NCBI GenBank assembly: GCA_035574915.1
Contig: DATLYJ010000123.1
Span: 1 to 33,179, forward strand
From: Dehalococcoidia bacterium
GTDB lineage: Bacteria > Chloroflexota > Dehalococcoidia > DSTF01 > WHTK01
Direction: 5' to 3'
DNA length: 33,179 bases
Shown here: in pieces, positions 1-7,049 of the stretch
Layout of the letters: each line of letters opens with the position of its first letter
Numbering within the stretch: the first letter of the stretch is position 1
Made by a program: the position numbers and the translations under genes
The notes under the pieces: model-generated
Database searches by the model: none
Seen by the model: only the letters and a program-made list of their open reading frames with translations
What the model was told of the DNA's origin: nothing

Positions 1-351
1 CCCCGTGGAATCCACCACCGCCACGCTGCCCTGGGCCTGATGGACCGCCTTCCAGGCCGCCTGCTCCTGGTCGATGCCCGGCGCTACGACGGGAGGGTTG
101 CCGTCCATGATCTCCGCGCAGCGGCGTCCGGGTTCCGCGGCGAGCAAGTCCTCGATGCGGATGAGCCCTTCGAGGCGGCCTTCGCGCACTACTGCGACGT
201 CTACGGCGCTTTCAAAGCGTTTACCGATGATGCCGTCACGCGCTTCCCCGGCCGTCGTGGCGGGTGAAACGACCGGTACATTTCGCACCAGGTGCTGGCT
301 GGCGGTGTCGGCTTCGAACGCCTCGATCAGGGCGAGCCTGCTGTCTTCCAT
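1..351 (-). CDS. CBS-domain protein, probable MgtE-type Mg2+ transporter (partial, N-terminal 117 residues)
   Basis: The reading frame runs leftward from ATG at 351-349 and leaves the window at base 1, so only 117 residues are visible. A GGAGGG Shine-Dalgarno lies 8 bases upstream of the ATG. The visible part reads as CBS repeats: residues around 24-70 (VPVVSPATTAGEA, then VREGRLEGLIRIEDLL) look like one CBS motif, and residues 79-117 (IMDGNPPVVAPGIDQEQAA, then GSVAVVDSTG) the first half of a second. CBS pairs bind adenine nucleotides or Mg2+ and gate transporters. I recall Chloroflexota MgtE-like transporters that open with such a pair before the membrane domain, but the membrane domain is outside the window, so a stand-alone CBS protein is also possible. 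It is transcribed divergently from leuS. Confidence 0.7.
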   Translation of the reverse strand, partial: MEDSRLALIEAFEADTASQHLVRNVPVVSPATTAGEARDGIIGKRFESAVDVAVVREGRLEGLIRIEDLLAAEPGRRCAEIMDGNPPVVAPGIDQEQAAWKAVHQAQGSVAVVDSTG

Positions 352-468
352 GGTCGCGTCCCTCCGCGCCTTCGCTGCGCCGAATCTAGCACGCGCTCGC
401 ATTCGCGGGCCGGTCCTGGGAGAGTGGGCCAGCGAAGGTCGGCTCGACAGGTGAGCGGACAGCGGCCC

Positions 469-497
469 TTGGCGGACGGCAGGCCAGGTTGTAAGAT
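469..497 (+). promoter_or_regulatory. sigma-70-type promoter for the leuS leader
   Basis: A -35 box TTGGCG (469-474) and a -10 box TAAGAT (492-497) are separated by exactly 17 bases. The predicted transcription start, about 7 bases after the -10, is 504-507, which places it at or within a few bases of the ATG of the leader ORF. The transcript would then be leaderless or nearly so. Confidence 0.65.
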
Positions 498-506
498 CGA
501 GGTCTG

Positions 507-608
507 ATGGCTGACGTAATCCCCGGCCAGACGAGTAACCGCGACCTCGCAGTCCCGCGACTCACCGCGGGACGCCCCTCCGCGCTGAACGCCCTCATCC
601 TTAGTTAG
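507..608 (+). CDS. putative 33-residue leader peptide upstream of leuS
   Basis: An ATG-initiated ORF of 33 codons ends in TAG at 606-608 and lies between the promoter and leuS. It has no upstream Shine-Dalgarno but starts almost exactly at the predicted transcription start, as leaderless ORFs do. Five codons are Leu, and three of them fall in the last seven sense codons (SALNALILS at the C-terminus). The ORF contains one perfect hairpin and is followed at once by two alternative hairpins before the leuS Shine-Dalgarno. This is the layout of a translation-sensing leader for leucyl-tRNA supply. Supply sensing is inferred from codon content and structure; the Leu enrichment is moderate, so a chance ORF is not excluded. 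Confidence 0.5.
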   Translation: MADVIPGQTSNRDLAVPRLTAGRPSALNALILS

Positions 609-683
609 CCCCGTCCTGCCCTGGGCGGGTACGGGGCACTCCGGACCTTAGCCGGCGGCTTCAACCCGCCCAGTGAAGGAGGA
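552..683 (+). promoter_or_regulatory. candidate leuS attenuator: hairpin in the leader ORF plus two mutually exclusive stems before the SD
   Basis: Three structures can be drawn. Hairpin 1, inside the leader ORF, pairs GTCCCGCG (552-559) with CGCGGGAC (566-573). Hairpin A pairs CCCCGTCCTGCC (609-620) with GGCGGG (624-629) and ACGGGG (631-636), 12 pairs with one bulged T and one G-U. Hairpin B pairs CTGGGCGGGT (621-630) with ACCCGCCCAG (664-673), ten perfect pairs ending 2 bases before the AAGGAGGA Shine-Dalgarno (676-683), and encloses CCGG (641-644)/CCGG (652-655). A and B share 621-630, so only one can form. No U-run follows A, which points to control of translation rather than of termination. 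No T-box motif is seen. Confidence 0.45.
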
Positions 684-690
684 CTGTAGG

Positions 691-3222
691 ATGATCCCTC
701 GATTATCGAGCCGAATTGATAGGATCAGGGACGCTATGACCGAGACCCGGGAACGGCCGGCCCGCGAGGTGCGCATCGACCGCTACGAGCCGAAGACCTT
801 CGAACCGAAGTGGCGGGAGCGTTGGGAGGCCGAGCAGATCTACAAGACCTTCGAGGACCCCTCGAAGCCGAAGTTCTACTGCCTGGACTTCTTCCCCTAC
901 CCCAGCGGCGACGGTCTCTCAGTCGGCCACGTCCGCAACTACGTGCCCACGGACGTCATCTCCCGCTACTACCGCATGCGGGGCTACAACGTGCTGCACC
1001 CGATGGGCTGGGACGCCTTCGGACTGCCGGCGGAGAACCACGCGATTCAGACAGGCATCCACCCGGCTCAGACGGTGAAGAACAACACGGACACCTACAG
1101 GCGCCAGCTGCGCATGGTGGGCACCTCGTACGACTGGTCGCGCGAGATCAACTCGAGCTCGCCGGACTACTACAAGTGGACGCAGTGGTTCTTCCTCTTG
1201 CTGTACAAGCGCGGCCTGGCGTACCGCGCCATCCAGCCCGCCTGGTGGTGTCCGAAGGATGCGACCGTCCTGGCGAACGAGGAGGTCGAGGGTGGCCTCT
1301 GCTGGCGTTGCGGCACGGAAGTGGTCAAAAAGGACATGCCGCAGTGGTTCTTCAAGATAACGGACTACGCCGACCGCCTGATCGAGGACCTGGACCTGAT
1401 TGACTGGCCGGAGCGCATCAAGACGATGCAGCGGAACTGGATCGGCCGCAGCGAGGGCGCCGAGTTCGAGATGAGGGTCCAGGGCCGGGAGGGGCTCTCC
1501 TTCCGCGTGTTCACTACGCGGCCGGACACGAGCTTCGGCATGACGTTCGCCGTGCTGGCGCCCGAGCACCCGCTGGTGCCCGAAATTACCACACCGGACC
1601 GGCAGGACGAGGTGAAGGCCTTCGTCGAGCGCGTCTCGCGCGTGTCCGAGATCGAGCGGCTGTCCACCGAAGGTGACATAAAGTCGCGCGGGGTCTTTAC
1701 CGGGGCGTACGCCATCAACCCGTTCAATCAGCGTCCGGTCCCCATCTTCCTCGCCGACTACGTGCTCGCCACCTACGGCACCGGCGCGATTATGGCCGTG
1801 CCCGGCGAAGACCAGCGCGACTGGGATTTCGCGAAGGCGTACGGTCTGCCGATCATCCGCACGGTGCAACCTCCCGAGGGCTGGGAGGGCGAGGCCTACA
1901 CCGGCGACGGCCCGAAGATCAACTCCGATTGGCTGGATGGGACGCCAACGGTGGCCGAAGCGATCGAGAAGGCGATCGCCTGGCTCGTGGACCAGGGCAT
2001 CGGCGAGCGCACCATCAACTACCGCCTGCGCGACTGGCTGATCTCTCGCCAGCGGTACTGGGGCGCGCCGATCCCGATCGTGCACTGCGCCAGGTGCGGC
2101 GAGGTGCCGGTGCCCGAGGACCAGTTGCCGGTGCGCCTGCCCGATATCGAGAACTATGCGCCCTCCGGCACCGGACGGAGCCCGCTGGCCAATGTCCCGG
2201 AGTTCGTGAACACCACCTGCCCGAACTGCGAGGGCCCAGCAGAGCGCGAGACGGACACGATGGGCGGCTTCGCCTGCTCGTCCTGGTACTTCCTGCGCTT
2301 CACCAGCCCGCACGAAGACAGCTACCCCTTCGACCCGCAGGCCATGCGCTACTGGATGCCCGTCGACCTGTATGTGGGCGGCGCCGAGCATGCGGTAATG
2401 CACCTGCTGTACGCCCGCTTCTGGACGAAGGTGATGTACGACGCGGGGATCGTGCCGTTCAAGGAGCCCTTCCAGAAGCTCATGAACCAGGGCGTCGTGC
2501 ATGCGCCCGATGGGCTGCGCATGTCCAAGAGCAAAGGCAACGTGATCACCCCGGACAGCGTCGTCGAGCGGTTCAGCGCCGACGCCCTCCGCGGCTACGA
2601 GCTCTTCATGGCACCCTTCGAGCAGAACGTGAACTGGAGTGAGGAAGGCGTCCGCGGAATCCATCGCTGGCTAAACCGCGTCTGGCAGTTGGTCCTCGAC
2701 GAGCCGGACTATGGCGACCCTGGCGCCGAAGCCGTGCGCGAGATGCGCCGCTGGACGCATCGGACGATCCGCAAGGCGACGGAGGATATCGAGCGGCTGC
2801 ACTTCAACACTATGATCTCGGCCCTGATGGAGTACACGAACTTCCTGCAGGCGGCGCGCGAGGCGGGGCCGGTGCAGCGCGAAGCGTGGGATGAGGCCAT
2901 CGACGCGATGCTGCGCATGCTGGCTCCGCCCGTGCCCTACATCGCCGAGGAGCTCTGGATGCGCCGGGGCGGGGCGTTCAGCGTCCACCAGCAGTCATGG
3001 CCCTCATACGATGACGCGCTGGCGGCTGCCGATACGTTCACGCTGGTCGTGCAGGTCAATGGCAGGTTGCGCGACCGGTTCGAAGTGCCTGTCGACATCA
3101 GCGAGGAGGCGGCGAAGGAGATGGCTCTGGCCAGTCCGCGCGTGCGTGCCCACACGGAGGGCAAGGAGCTGGTGCGCGTGCTTTACGTCCCCGGCCGCCT
3201 GGTGAACATCGTCGTCAGGTAG
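691..3222 (+). CDS. leuS: leucyl-tRNA synthetase
   Basis: This class I synthetase charges tRNA-Leu with leucine in the cytoplasm. The 843-residue product has a HIGH-type signature at residues 71-80 (PSGDGLSVGH), the CP1 editing domain opening with TTRPDTSFG near residue 275, and the KMSKS loop as RMSKS at residues 610-614. A Cys cluster near residues 185-210 (CPKD, then CWRCG) is the family's zinc-knuckle region, and the end has the anticodon-binding domain and C-terminal domain (VNGRLRDRFEVP). Start choice: ATG 691 has AAGGAGGA 7 bases upstream. The in-frame GTG at 673 lies before that Shine-Dalgarno and is unlikely. ATG 736 (MTETRERP) is a possible second start. It is preceded by the structured leader and followed by a non-overlapping hydrolase gene. 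Confidence 0.98.
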   Translation: MIPRLSSRIDRIRDAMTETRERPAREVRIDRYEPKTFEPKWRERWEAEQIYKTFEDPSKPKFYCLDFFPYPSGDGLSVGHVRNYVPTDVISRYYRMRGYNVLHPMGWDAFGLPAENHAIQTGIHPAQTVKNNTDTYRRQLRMVGTSYDWSREINSSSPDYYKWTQWFFLLLYKRGLAYRAIQPAWWCPKDATVLANEEVEGGLCWRCGTEVVKKDMPQWFFKITDYADRLIEDLDLIDWPERIKTMQRNWIGRSEGAEFEMRVQGREGLSFRVFTTRPDTSFGMTFAVLAPEHPLVPEITTPDRQDEVKAFVERVSRVSEIERLSTEGDIKSRGVFTGAYAINPFNQRPVPIFLADYVLATYGTGAIMAVPGEDQRDWDFAKAYGLPIIRTVQPPEGWEGEAYTGDGPKINSDWLDGTPTVAEAIEKAIAWLVDQGIGERTINYRLRDWLISRQRYWGAPIPIVHCARCGEVPVPEDQLPVRLPDIENYAPSGTGRSPLANVPEFVNTTCPNCEGPAERETDTMGGFACSSWYFLRFTSPHEDSYPFDPQAMRYWMPVDLYVGGAEHAVMHLLYARFWTKVMYDAGIVPFKEPFQKLMNQGVVHAPDGLRMSKSKGNVITPDSVVERFSADALRGYELFMAPFEQNVNWSEEGVRGIHRWLNRVWQLVLDEPDYGDPGAEAVREMRRWTHRTIRKATEDIERLHFNTMISALMEYTNFLQAAREAGPVQREAWDEAIDAMLRMLAPPVPYIAEELWMRRGGAFSVHQQSWPSYDDALAAADTFTLVVQVNGRLRDRFEVPVDISEEAAKEMALASPRVRAHTEGKELVRVLYVPGRLVNIVVR

Positions 3223-3379
3223 CGCACATGTCGCGGCGCGCCGTTGACACGCTCCGGCACTCCCAGGACCAGGGCTCAGACGCTCGGGCGGCAGTGGCGG
3301 GACAGGGCAATGACCTCCGGCCGCTGGGCGGGCGGGAGCAGCGAGGCGCGTCACGTTAGGCCGCTACCTCCTGGCGCCG

Positions 3380-4156
3380 TTGCTAGCCGCCATGCTGCTG
3401 GCCGCTTGCGGCGACGACGATGGTGGCGGCGCCGGCGCCGGGGACGCGCCCAAGGTGACGCCAACGCCGCGGGAAGTCACCGTCATCAGCACCATTCCCG
3501 CCCTCAGTCCAACTCCGGCTACCGGTGGCGGTCGCGCCTCAGACGAACGTGTCGCCTTCCAGACAGAGGACGGAGTCGTCATTCGCGGGCACGTCTATAC
3601 GGCGCCGGGGCCCCAGCGGCGGGCCGTGATCTTCGCCCACATGTTTACCGATGACCAGCGCTCCTGGCAGCCCTTCGCGAGGGAACTGGCGGCCTCCGGC
3701 GTGGCGACCCTGACCTTCGACTTCCGCGGTTACGGCGAGACCGGCGGTAGCAGGGACGTGAGCCGCATTGACCGCGACCTGGCCGCGGCCGTGCTCTTTC
3801 TGAAGTCGCGGGACTATCCGCTCATCTACCTGGTAGGCGCGAGCATGGGTGGCACGGCAGCCCTGAAAGTCGCCGCCAGCCAGGAAGTCGCGGGGGTCGT
3901 TGCCGTCTCCGCACCTGTCAGCTTCATGGGCCTGAGCGCGCAGTCGGACGTTACGCGCGTGACGGAGAGAAAAGCCTTTCTCGCCAGCCGTAACGACCCC
4001 GAGGGCGCCGCCCAGGCCCTGCAGCAATTCATGCAGCTGGCGCCGGAACCCAAGGAATCCTTCCTCTTCGAGGGTTCCGCGCACGGTACGGCCCTGCTCC
4101 AGGGCGCGACGGCAGGGCCATTCAAGGCCTGGATAAGCGAATTCGTACAACGCTAG
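3380..4156 (+). CDS. alpha/beta-hydrolase lipoprotein
   Basis: This predicted serine hydrolase is anchored outside the membrane. From TTG 3380 it has 258 residues and opens with a lipobox LLAAC whose Cys10 would be lipidated, followed by an Asp/Gly/Thr/Pro-rich linker to about residue 50. The hydrolase fold covers residues 55-258: an HM oxyanion-side motif (residues 87-88), DFRGYGETGG (114-123), the nucleophile elbow GASMGG with Ser155, a likely acid Asp206, and catalytic His235 in SAHGT. The substrate is not evident; family members include esterases and dienelactone-hydrolase-like enzymes. The signal peptide from TTG 3380 is too short and lacks a basic N-terminus, while the in-frame codons just upstream (3359-3379, GRYLLAP) would complete it. 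No standard start codon is seen there before a TGA at 3311, so the true start is unresolved. Confidence 0.85.
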   Translation: MLAAMLLAACGDDDGGGAGAGDAPKVTPTPREVTVISTIPALSPTPATGGGRASDERVAFQTEDGVVIRGHVYTAPGPQRRAVIFAHMFTDDQRSWQPFARELAASGVATLTFDFRGYGETGGSRDVSRIDRDLAAAVLFLKSRDYPLIYLVGASMGGTAALKVAASQEVAGVVAVSAPVSFMGLSAQSDVTRVTERKAFLASRNDPEGAAQALQQFMQLAPEPKESFLFEGSAHGTALLQGATAGPFKAWISEFVQR

Positions 4157-4330
4157 CGGCCCGCGCCTGTAACGGTTCATCGCTTTCCCGGGTTTTCGAC
4201 CGTAGGAGATGGGGGCAGCTTCGTTACGGGGCCGTGAGGACAGGTGAACCCGGAGGGGCTTGGAGCAAGTGGCCGTCTTGTGTTAAACACTGCCTGATGG
4301 CTACTGTCCGAGTTCCCCGTCCGACGTAGA

Positions 4331-5482
4331 TTGAGAATCCTCGTTGTAAGCCCGTACGACCTCGCGATCTCCGGCGGCGTCACCAGTCACGTCAACCAGG
4401 TCGTAAAGCAGTTTCGGCGCATGGGCCATGAAGCCCTGCTGCTAGGCCCCGCTTCCCGTCCCCTCAAGCCCGATCGCTTCACGGTCCGCATCGGCGGGAC
4501 CATACGCTTCTTCTCGAAGGGAGATGCGGCGCGGATCAACTTCAACCCTCTGATCATTCGCGAAGTCCGGCGCTTCCTCAGCGGCCAGGAGTTCGACGTT
4601 GTCCATCTACACGAGCCGTTCGTGCCATTCCTTGGCCCGGCAGTCCTGAAGCTCGGCAAGGCGATCAAGATCGGCACCTACCACGCCTCTCGGTCCGGGC
4701 CGCACTGGCCTTACATCGTCATCCTGCCGTTCATTCGCTTCTGGGACCGGCGACTGGACGGCCGCATTGCCGTCTCCGGGCGGTCGCAGATGCTGATCAA
4801 CCGCTACGTGCCGGGCGACTACAAGATCATCCCTAACGGCATCGACTTCGGGCGCTTCGCGACGCCAGCGGGCCAGCCACAGAAGTTCCGGGACTCCAAC
4901 CCTACGATCCTTTATGTCGGGCGCCTCGAACCGCGGAAGGGCGTCGAGTACCTGATCCGCGCCTTCCCGATGATCAAAGCCGCGATGCCGAAGGCGCGCC
5001 TGGTGATCGTTGGCGAAGGCGGACTCATGGACAACTGCCAGCGCCTGGTGAGGCGCCTTAACCTGGACGATGTCTTCTTCGAAGGACACGTGCCGGGGTC
5101 GCAGCTACCTGGCTACTTCCAGCGCGCCGACCTCGTGTGCGTGCCATCCACGGGCAACGAGAGCTTCGGCATTGTGCTCGCCGAGGCCATGGCCGCGGGG
5201 ACGCCCGTGGTCGCTTCCCGGATCGAGGGGTTCCGGACGCTGATCGAAGACCGGCGCACGGGCGTTTTCGCCGAGCCGCGCGACCCGGAAAGCATCGCCG
5301 AGAAGGCGCTCATGGTGCTGCAGAGCGGCGAGTTTCGCCAGGAGCTAATCGAGAACGGCCAGGAGAAGGCCAGGCGCTACGACTGGGAGAACGTGTGTTA
5401 CGAGCTCCTGGAGTACTACGAGTCGTTGCTGGAGACGGTGCCGGCCAGCAAGCCGCGGGCTGTGCTCAGCACGGCTGGCTGA
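4331..5482 (+). CDS. GT4-family glycosyltransferase (PimA-like)
   Basis: This is a retaining GT-B glycosyltransferase of 383 residues that most resembles phosphatidylinositol mannosyltransferase-type enzymes of lipid glycosylation. The N-terminal Rossmann domain opens MRILVVSPYDLAISGGV, with the glycine-rich acceptor loop. HLHEPFVPFLG (near residues 94-104) is typical of the PimA group. The C-terminal nucleotide-sugar domain has PNGIDFGRF, VGRLEPRKGVEYL and the E-x7-E motif at Glu277 and Glu285 (NESFGIVLAEAMAAGTPVVAS). Start codon TTG 4331 is fixed by the conserved N-terminus; no clear Shine-Dalgarno precedes it. A weak promoter-like pair (TTGGAG, 17 bases, TTAAAC) sits in the 174-base gap upstream. 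The convergent PAP2 gene next to it is also lipid-linked, which suggests but does not prove a shared role in membrane glycolipid synthesis. Confidence 0.93.
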   Translation: MRILVVSPYDLAISGGVTSHVNQVVKQFRRMGHEALLLGPASRPLKPDRFTVRIGGTIRFFSKGDAARINFNPLIIREVRRFLSGQEFDVVHLHEPFVPFLGPAVLKLGKAIKIGTYHASRSGPHWPYIVILPFIRFWDRRLDGRIAVSGRSQMLINRYVPGDYKIIPNGIDFGRFATPAGQPQKFRDSNPTILYVGRLEPRKGVEYLIRAFPMIKAAMPKARLVIVGEGGLMDNCQRLVRRLNLDDVFFEGHVPGSQLPGYFQRADLVCVPSTGNESFGIVLAEAMAAGTPVVASRIEGFRTLIEDRRTGVFAEPRDPESIAEKALMVLQSGEFRQELIENGQEKARRYDWENVCYELLEYYESLLETVPASKPRAVLSTAG

Positions 5483-5560
5483 GGCGAGGCAGGGCACCCG
5501 CAAAGCCCGCCAGGGTCCCGTGAGCGCGCGGTAGGTGTGGTCGGACTGGCGTAAGTGGGC

Positions 5561-6403
5561 TCAGCCTGCGCGCGCTGGCGCCAAGGGCTCCACCCGAGAC
5601 CGCCGCCGCAGCATTGGCAGCGCTCGGTCACCGCCGGAGGAGAAGCGCTTCTCGATCACCATGGCAACGCCGAGGCCGGCGGAGGCGACCACGAGTCCGG
5701 CCACGCCATCGAAGAAGTAATGGTTTCCCGTGACGACGGTCGAGAAGAACATCGTTACGGGTATGGCGAGCACGGTGAACCGCAGCCAGGTACGGCCGAG
5801 CGTGCCCACGAGGCCAAGGGTGACCAGGAAATTCCAGCCCACGTGCATGGAGGGCAAGGCGGCGTAGTGGTTCACGCCTGGAATGCTGGAATAGGTCGGC
5901 ACCAGCGGGTGGTTTAGGGCCGTGTCCACGAAGCCAAAGCCGGGGAGGAGCCGCGGCGGCATGGTCGGCGTGAGGAGATAGAAGCACACGGCGATACCGC
6001 CCGAGATGAGAAAGGCGTTGCGCAATAGGACATAGGTCGGGCGGTGGGAGAGGAAGAGCCAGATTGCCGTGGGGATGATGAGCGGGAAGAGGCCGTAGAA
6101 GTACACGATGTTGAAGGGCTCGATGAGGCCACCCGTCTGGAGGACGAGCTGCTGCAGAGCCAGCTCCTCGAAGAGGCCGAGGTTGCGCTCGAGGTCGATA
6201 ATCCAGAGCGCCGTCTCGAATGCGTCCGTCGTGCGGTCGGCGGCGAGGCCGCGGACTTGCGAGTAGACCAAATAGCCCAGGCCCACGAGCAGCACCTCTG
6301 GAATGAAGCGCAACCCGGCCTGGGATAGGCGTCCGGCAGTCTGGCCAGCTGCGGTGCGGGAGTTCAGCGCTGTGCTCGATTCCTTGACCGAAGTGCCTGC
6401 CAA
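5561..6403 (-). CDS. PAP2-superfamily integral membrane phosphatase/phosphotransferase
   Basis: This polytopic membrane enzyme of 280 residues has hydrophobic segments near residues 34-50, 98-118, 125-145, 190-202, 207-225 and 233-250. The PAP2 catalytic motifs are present: PPRLLP (149-154), PSMH with His187, and GNHYFFD with His228 and Asp232. Arrangement and size recall the AUR1/Ipt1-like branch, which moves inositol-phosphate head groups onto lipids; a simple lipid phosphatase is equally possible. The TTG start (6403-6401) has no evident Shine-Dalgarno. A TAAATT box lies about 8 bases upstream, so a leaderless transcript is conceivable. The gene converges on the GT4 gene and diverges from the 5S unit. 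Confidence 0.88.
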   Translation of the reverse strand: MAGTSVKESSTALNSRTAAGQTAGRLSQAGLRFIPEVLLVGLGYLVYSQVRGLAADRTTDAFETALWIIDLERNLGLFEELALQQLVLQTGGLIEPFNIVYFYGLFPLIIPTAIWLFLSHRPTYVLLRNAFLISGGIAVCFYLLTPTMPPRLLPGFGFVDTALNHPLVPTYSSIPGVNHYAALPSMHVGWNFLVTLGLVGTLGRTWLRFTVLAIPVTMFFSTVVTGNHYFFDGVAGLVVASAGLGVAMVIEKRFSSGGDRALPMLRRRSRVEPLAPARAG

Positions 6404-6478
6404 CGCATGAAAATTTACCCGAAAACGAGCCCTGCTGCGACCCCTGGAGGCTAGCAGAACTGAATCGACGGCCAGCGT

Positions 6479-6507
6479 TTGAGACGCGAGTCACGATTTG
6501 CTATGAT
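6479..6507 (+). promoter_or_regulatory. promoter of the orphan 5S rRNA gene
   Basis: A -35 box TTGAGA (6479-6484), a 17-base spacer and a -10 box TATGAT (6502-6507) put the start at about 6514, immediately before the 5S terminal stem. The match is close to the sigma-70 consensus. Confidence 0.8.
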
Positions 6508-6514
6508 CTTCGGG

Positions 6515-6630
6515 CCGGTGGCCAGAGCGCGGTGGCCCCACCCGTTCCCATCCCGAACACGGAAGTGAAACGCCGCAGCGCCGACGATACTTGGGGCGCA
6601 AGCCTCTGTGGAAAATAGGCCGCCGCCGGT
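6515..6630 (+). rRNA. rrf: 5S ribosomal RNA
   Basis: The stretch of about 116 bases shows the 5S signature: CCCATCCCGAACACGGAAGT, then GAAACGCCGCAGCGCCGA, and a terminal stem in which CCGGTGGC (6515-6522) pairs with GCCGCCGG (6622-6629). In the ribosome it belongs to the large subunit and binds L5, L18 and L25. It stands alone here: the only other rRNA gene in the window, 16S, begins 25 kb downstream, and no 23S is adjacent. It has its own promoter and intrinsic terminator, so it is an independent transcription unit. The ends are set from the terminal stem and may be off by a few bases. Confidence 0.96.
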
Positions 6631-6634
6631 ACTG

Positions 6635-6674
6635 TGAAGGCCTCGACGCGAGAGCGGGAGGCCTTCATCTTTTT
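6635..6674 (+). terminator. intrinsic terminator of the 5S rRNA gene
   Basis: A ten-pair perfect stem, TGAAGGCCTC (6635-6644) with GAGGCCTTCA (6658-6667), is followed by TCTTTTT. It begins about 5 bases after the 5S terminal stem. Confidence 0.92.
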
Positions 6675-6712
6675 CGGGCATTCGGGCATTCGGGCATTCG
6701 GGCATTCGGGCA
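6675..6712. repeat. 8-bp tandem repeat, about 4.75 copies
   Basis: The unit CGGGCATT is repeated four times without error (6675-6706) and then partly (CGGGCA, 6707-6712), directly after the 5S terminator. Short perfect arrays like this change copy number by replication slippage. No coding role is seen. Confidence 0.95.
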
Positions 6713-6846
6713 GGCAAGTCGTGGCCGGTCCATGGTCCCGGCCTCGATGTCTCGAGCATGTGCACAGGTCCTCGTTGCAAGCAGGCGGCGAGCCGCAGCC
6801 GGCCGCCGCTGTAATGATTTCGAAACCCCGCGCAGACTCGAAAGGT

Positions 6847-6867
6847 GACAGCGCTGTCTATAGACAG
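6847..6867. promoter_or_regulatory. overlapping palindromes, operator-like, over the riboswitch promoter
   Basis: Two perfect palindromes share a half-site: GACAGCGCTGTC (6847-6858) and CTGTCTATAGACAG (6854-6867). The half-sites read GACAG, CTGTC, GACAG in a row. The second palindrome contains the -35 hexamer TAGACA (6861-6866), so a bound protein would block polymerase. No regulator gene is visible in the window. Confidence 0.55.
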
Positions 6868-6889
6868 GCGGCAGTTGCGGTCATAGAGT
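6861..6889 (+). promoter_or_regulatory. promoter of the riboswitch and otsA-like transcript
   Basis: The -35 box TAGACA (6861-6866) differs from TTGACA at one base. A 17-base spacer leads to the -10 box TAGAGT (6884-6889). The predicted start at about 6896 coincides with the 5' edge of the riboswitch aptamer, which supports the assignment. Confidence 0.6.
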
Positions 6890-6896
6890 GATGAAG

Positions 6897-7032
6897 GCAA
6901 ACGGCCGAGTCTCCTTCCCGTCGAAGGAGAGCGGGGGAACCAAACATCGGGGTGCATCTCGCGAAAGCGAGAGGGGCAGTTCTCTTTCAGCCCTAACCCG
7001 TCAGCTAACCTCGTAGGCCACTGAAAGAGGAC
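6897..7032 (+). promoter_or_regulatory. c-di-AMP riboswitch (ydaO/yuaA class)
   Basis: The stretch carries the conserved blocks of this RNA class in order: a hairpin CTCCTTC/GAAGGAG, GAGCGGGGGAACCAA (6929-6943), GGGGTGCAT, a short hairpin with a GAAA-type loop, the stem arm TCTCTTTCAG (6981-6990), and the highly diagnostic CCGTCAGCTAACCTCGTAGGC (start 6998). The arm CTCTTTCAG (6982-6990) pairs with CTGAAAGAG (7021-7029), as in Bacillus ydaO. The class binds cyclic di-AMP and usually turns off potassium import or osmolyte genes when the ligand is high. Here an intrinsic terminator follows, and the downstream gene is an OtsA-like osmolyte synthase. The assignment is by recognition of the consensus, not by a covariance-model search. 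Confidence 0.92.
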
Positions 7033-7049
7033 GGGTTCTGGTCTCTGCT

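Noticed and set aside
609-683. T-box riboswitch before leuS
   Set aside because: A GGGCGGGTACGGGGC stretch looks superficially like a T-box, but there is no AGGGTGGNACCGCG core and no specifier loop; the pairing fits simple competing stems.
673-690. GTG 673 as leuS start
   Set aside because: It would place the AAGGAGGA Shine-Dalgarno inside the coding region; ATG 691 has ideal spacing.
919-2664. Long antisense open frame (581 codons) across leuS
   Set aside because: GC-rich coding DNA leaves opposite-strand frames open. The translation has no family signature, while leuS on the plus strand has all its motifs. The same holds for the other long antisense frames over the ribosomal genes.
6675-6712. 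CRISPR-like array
   Set aside because: Units are 8 bp with no spacers and there are no cas genes; it is a simple tandem repeat.
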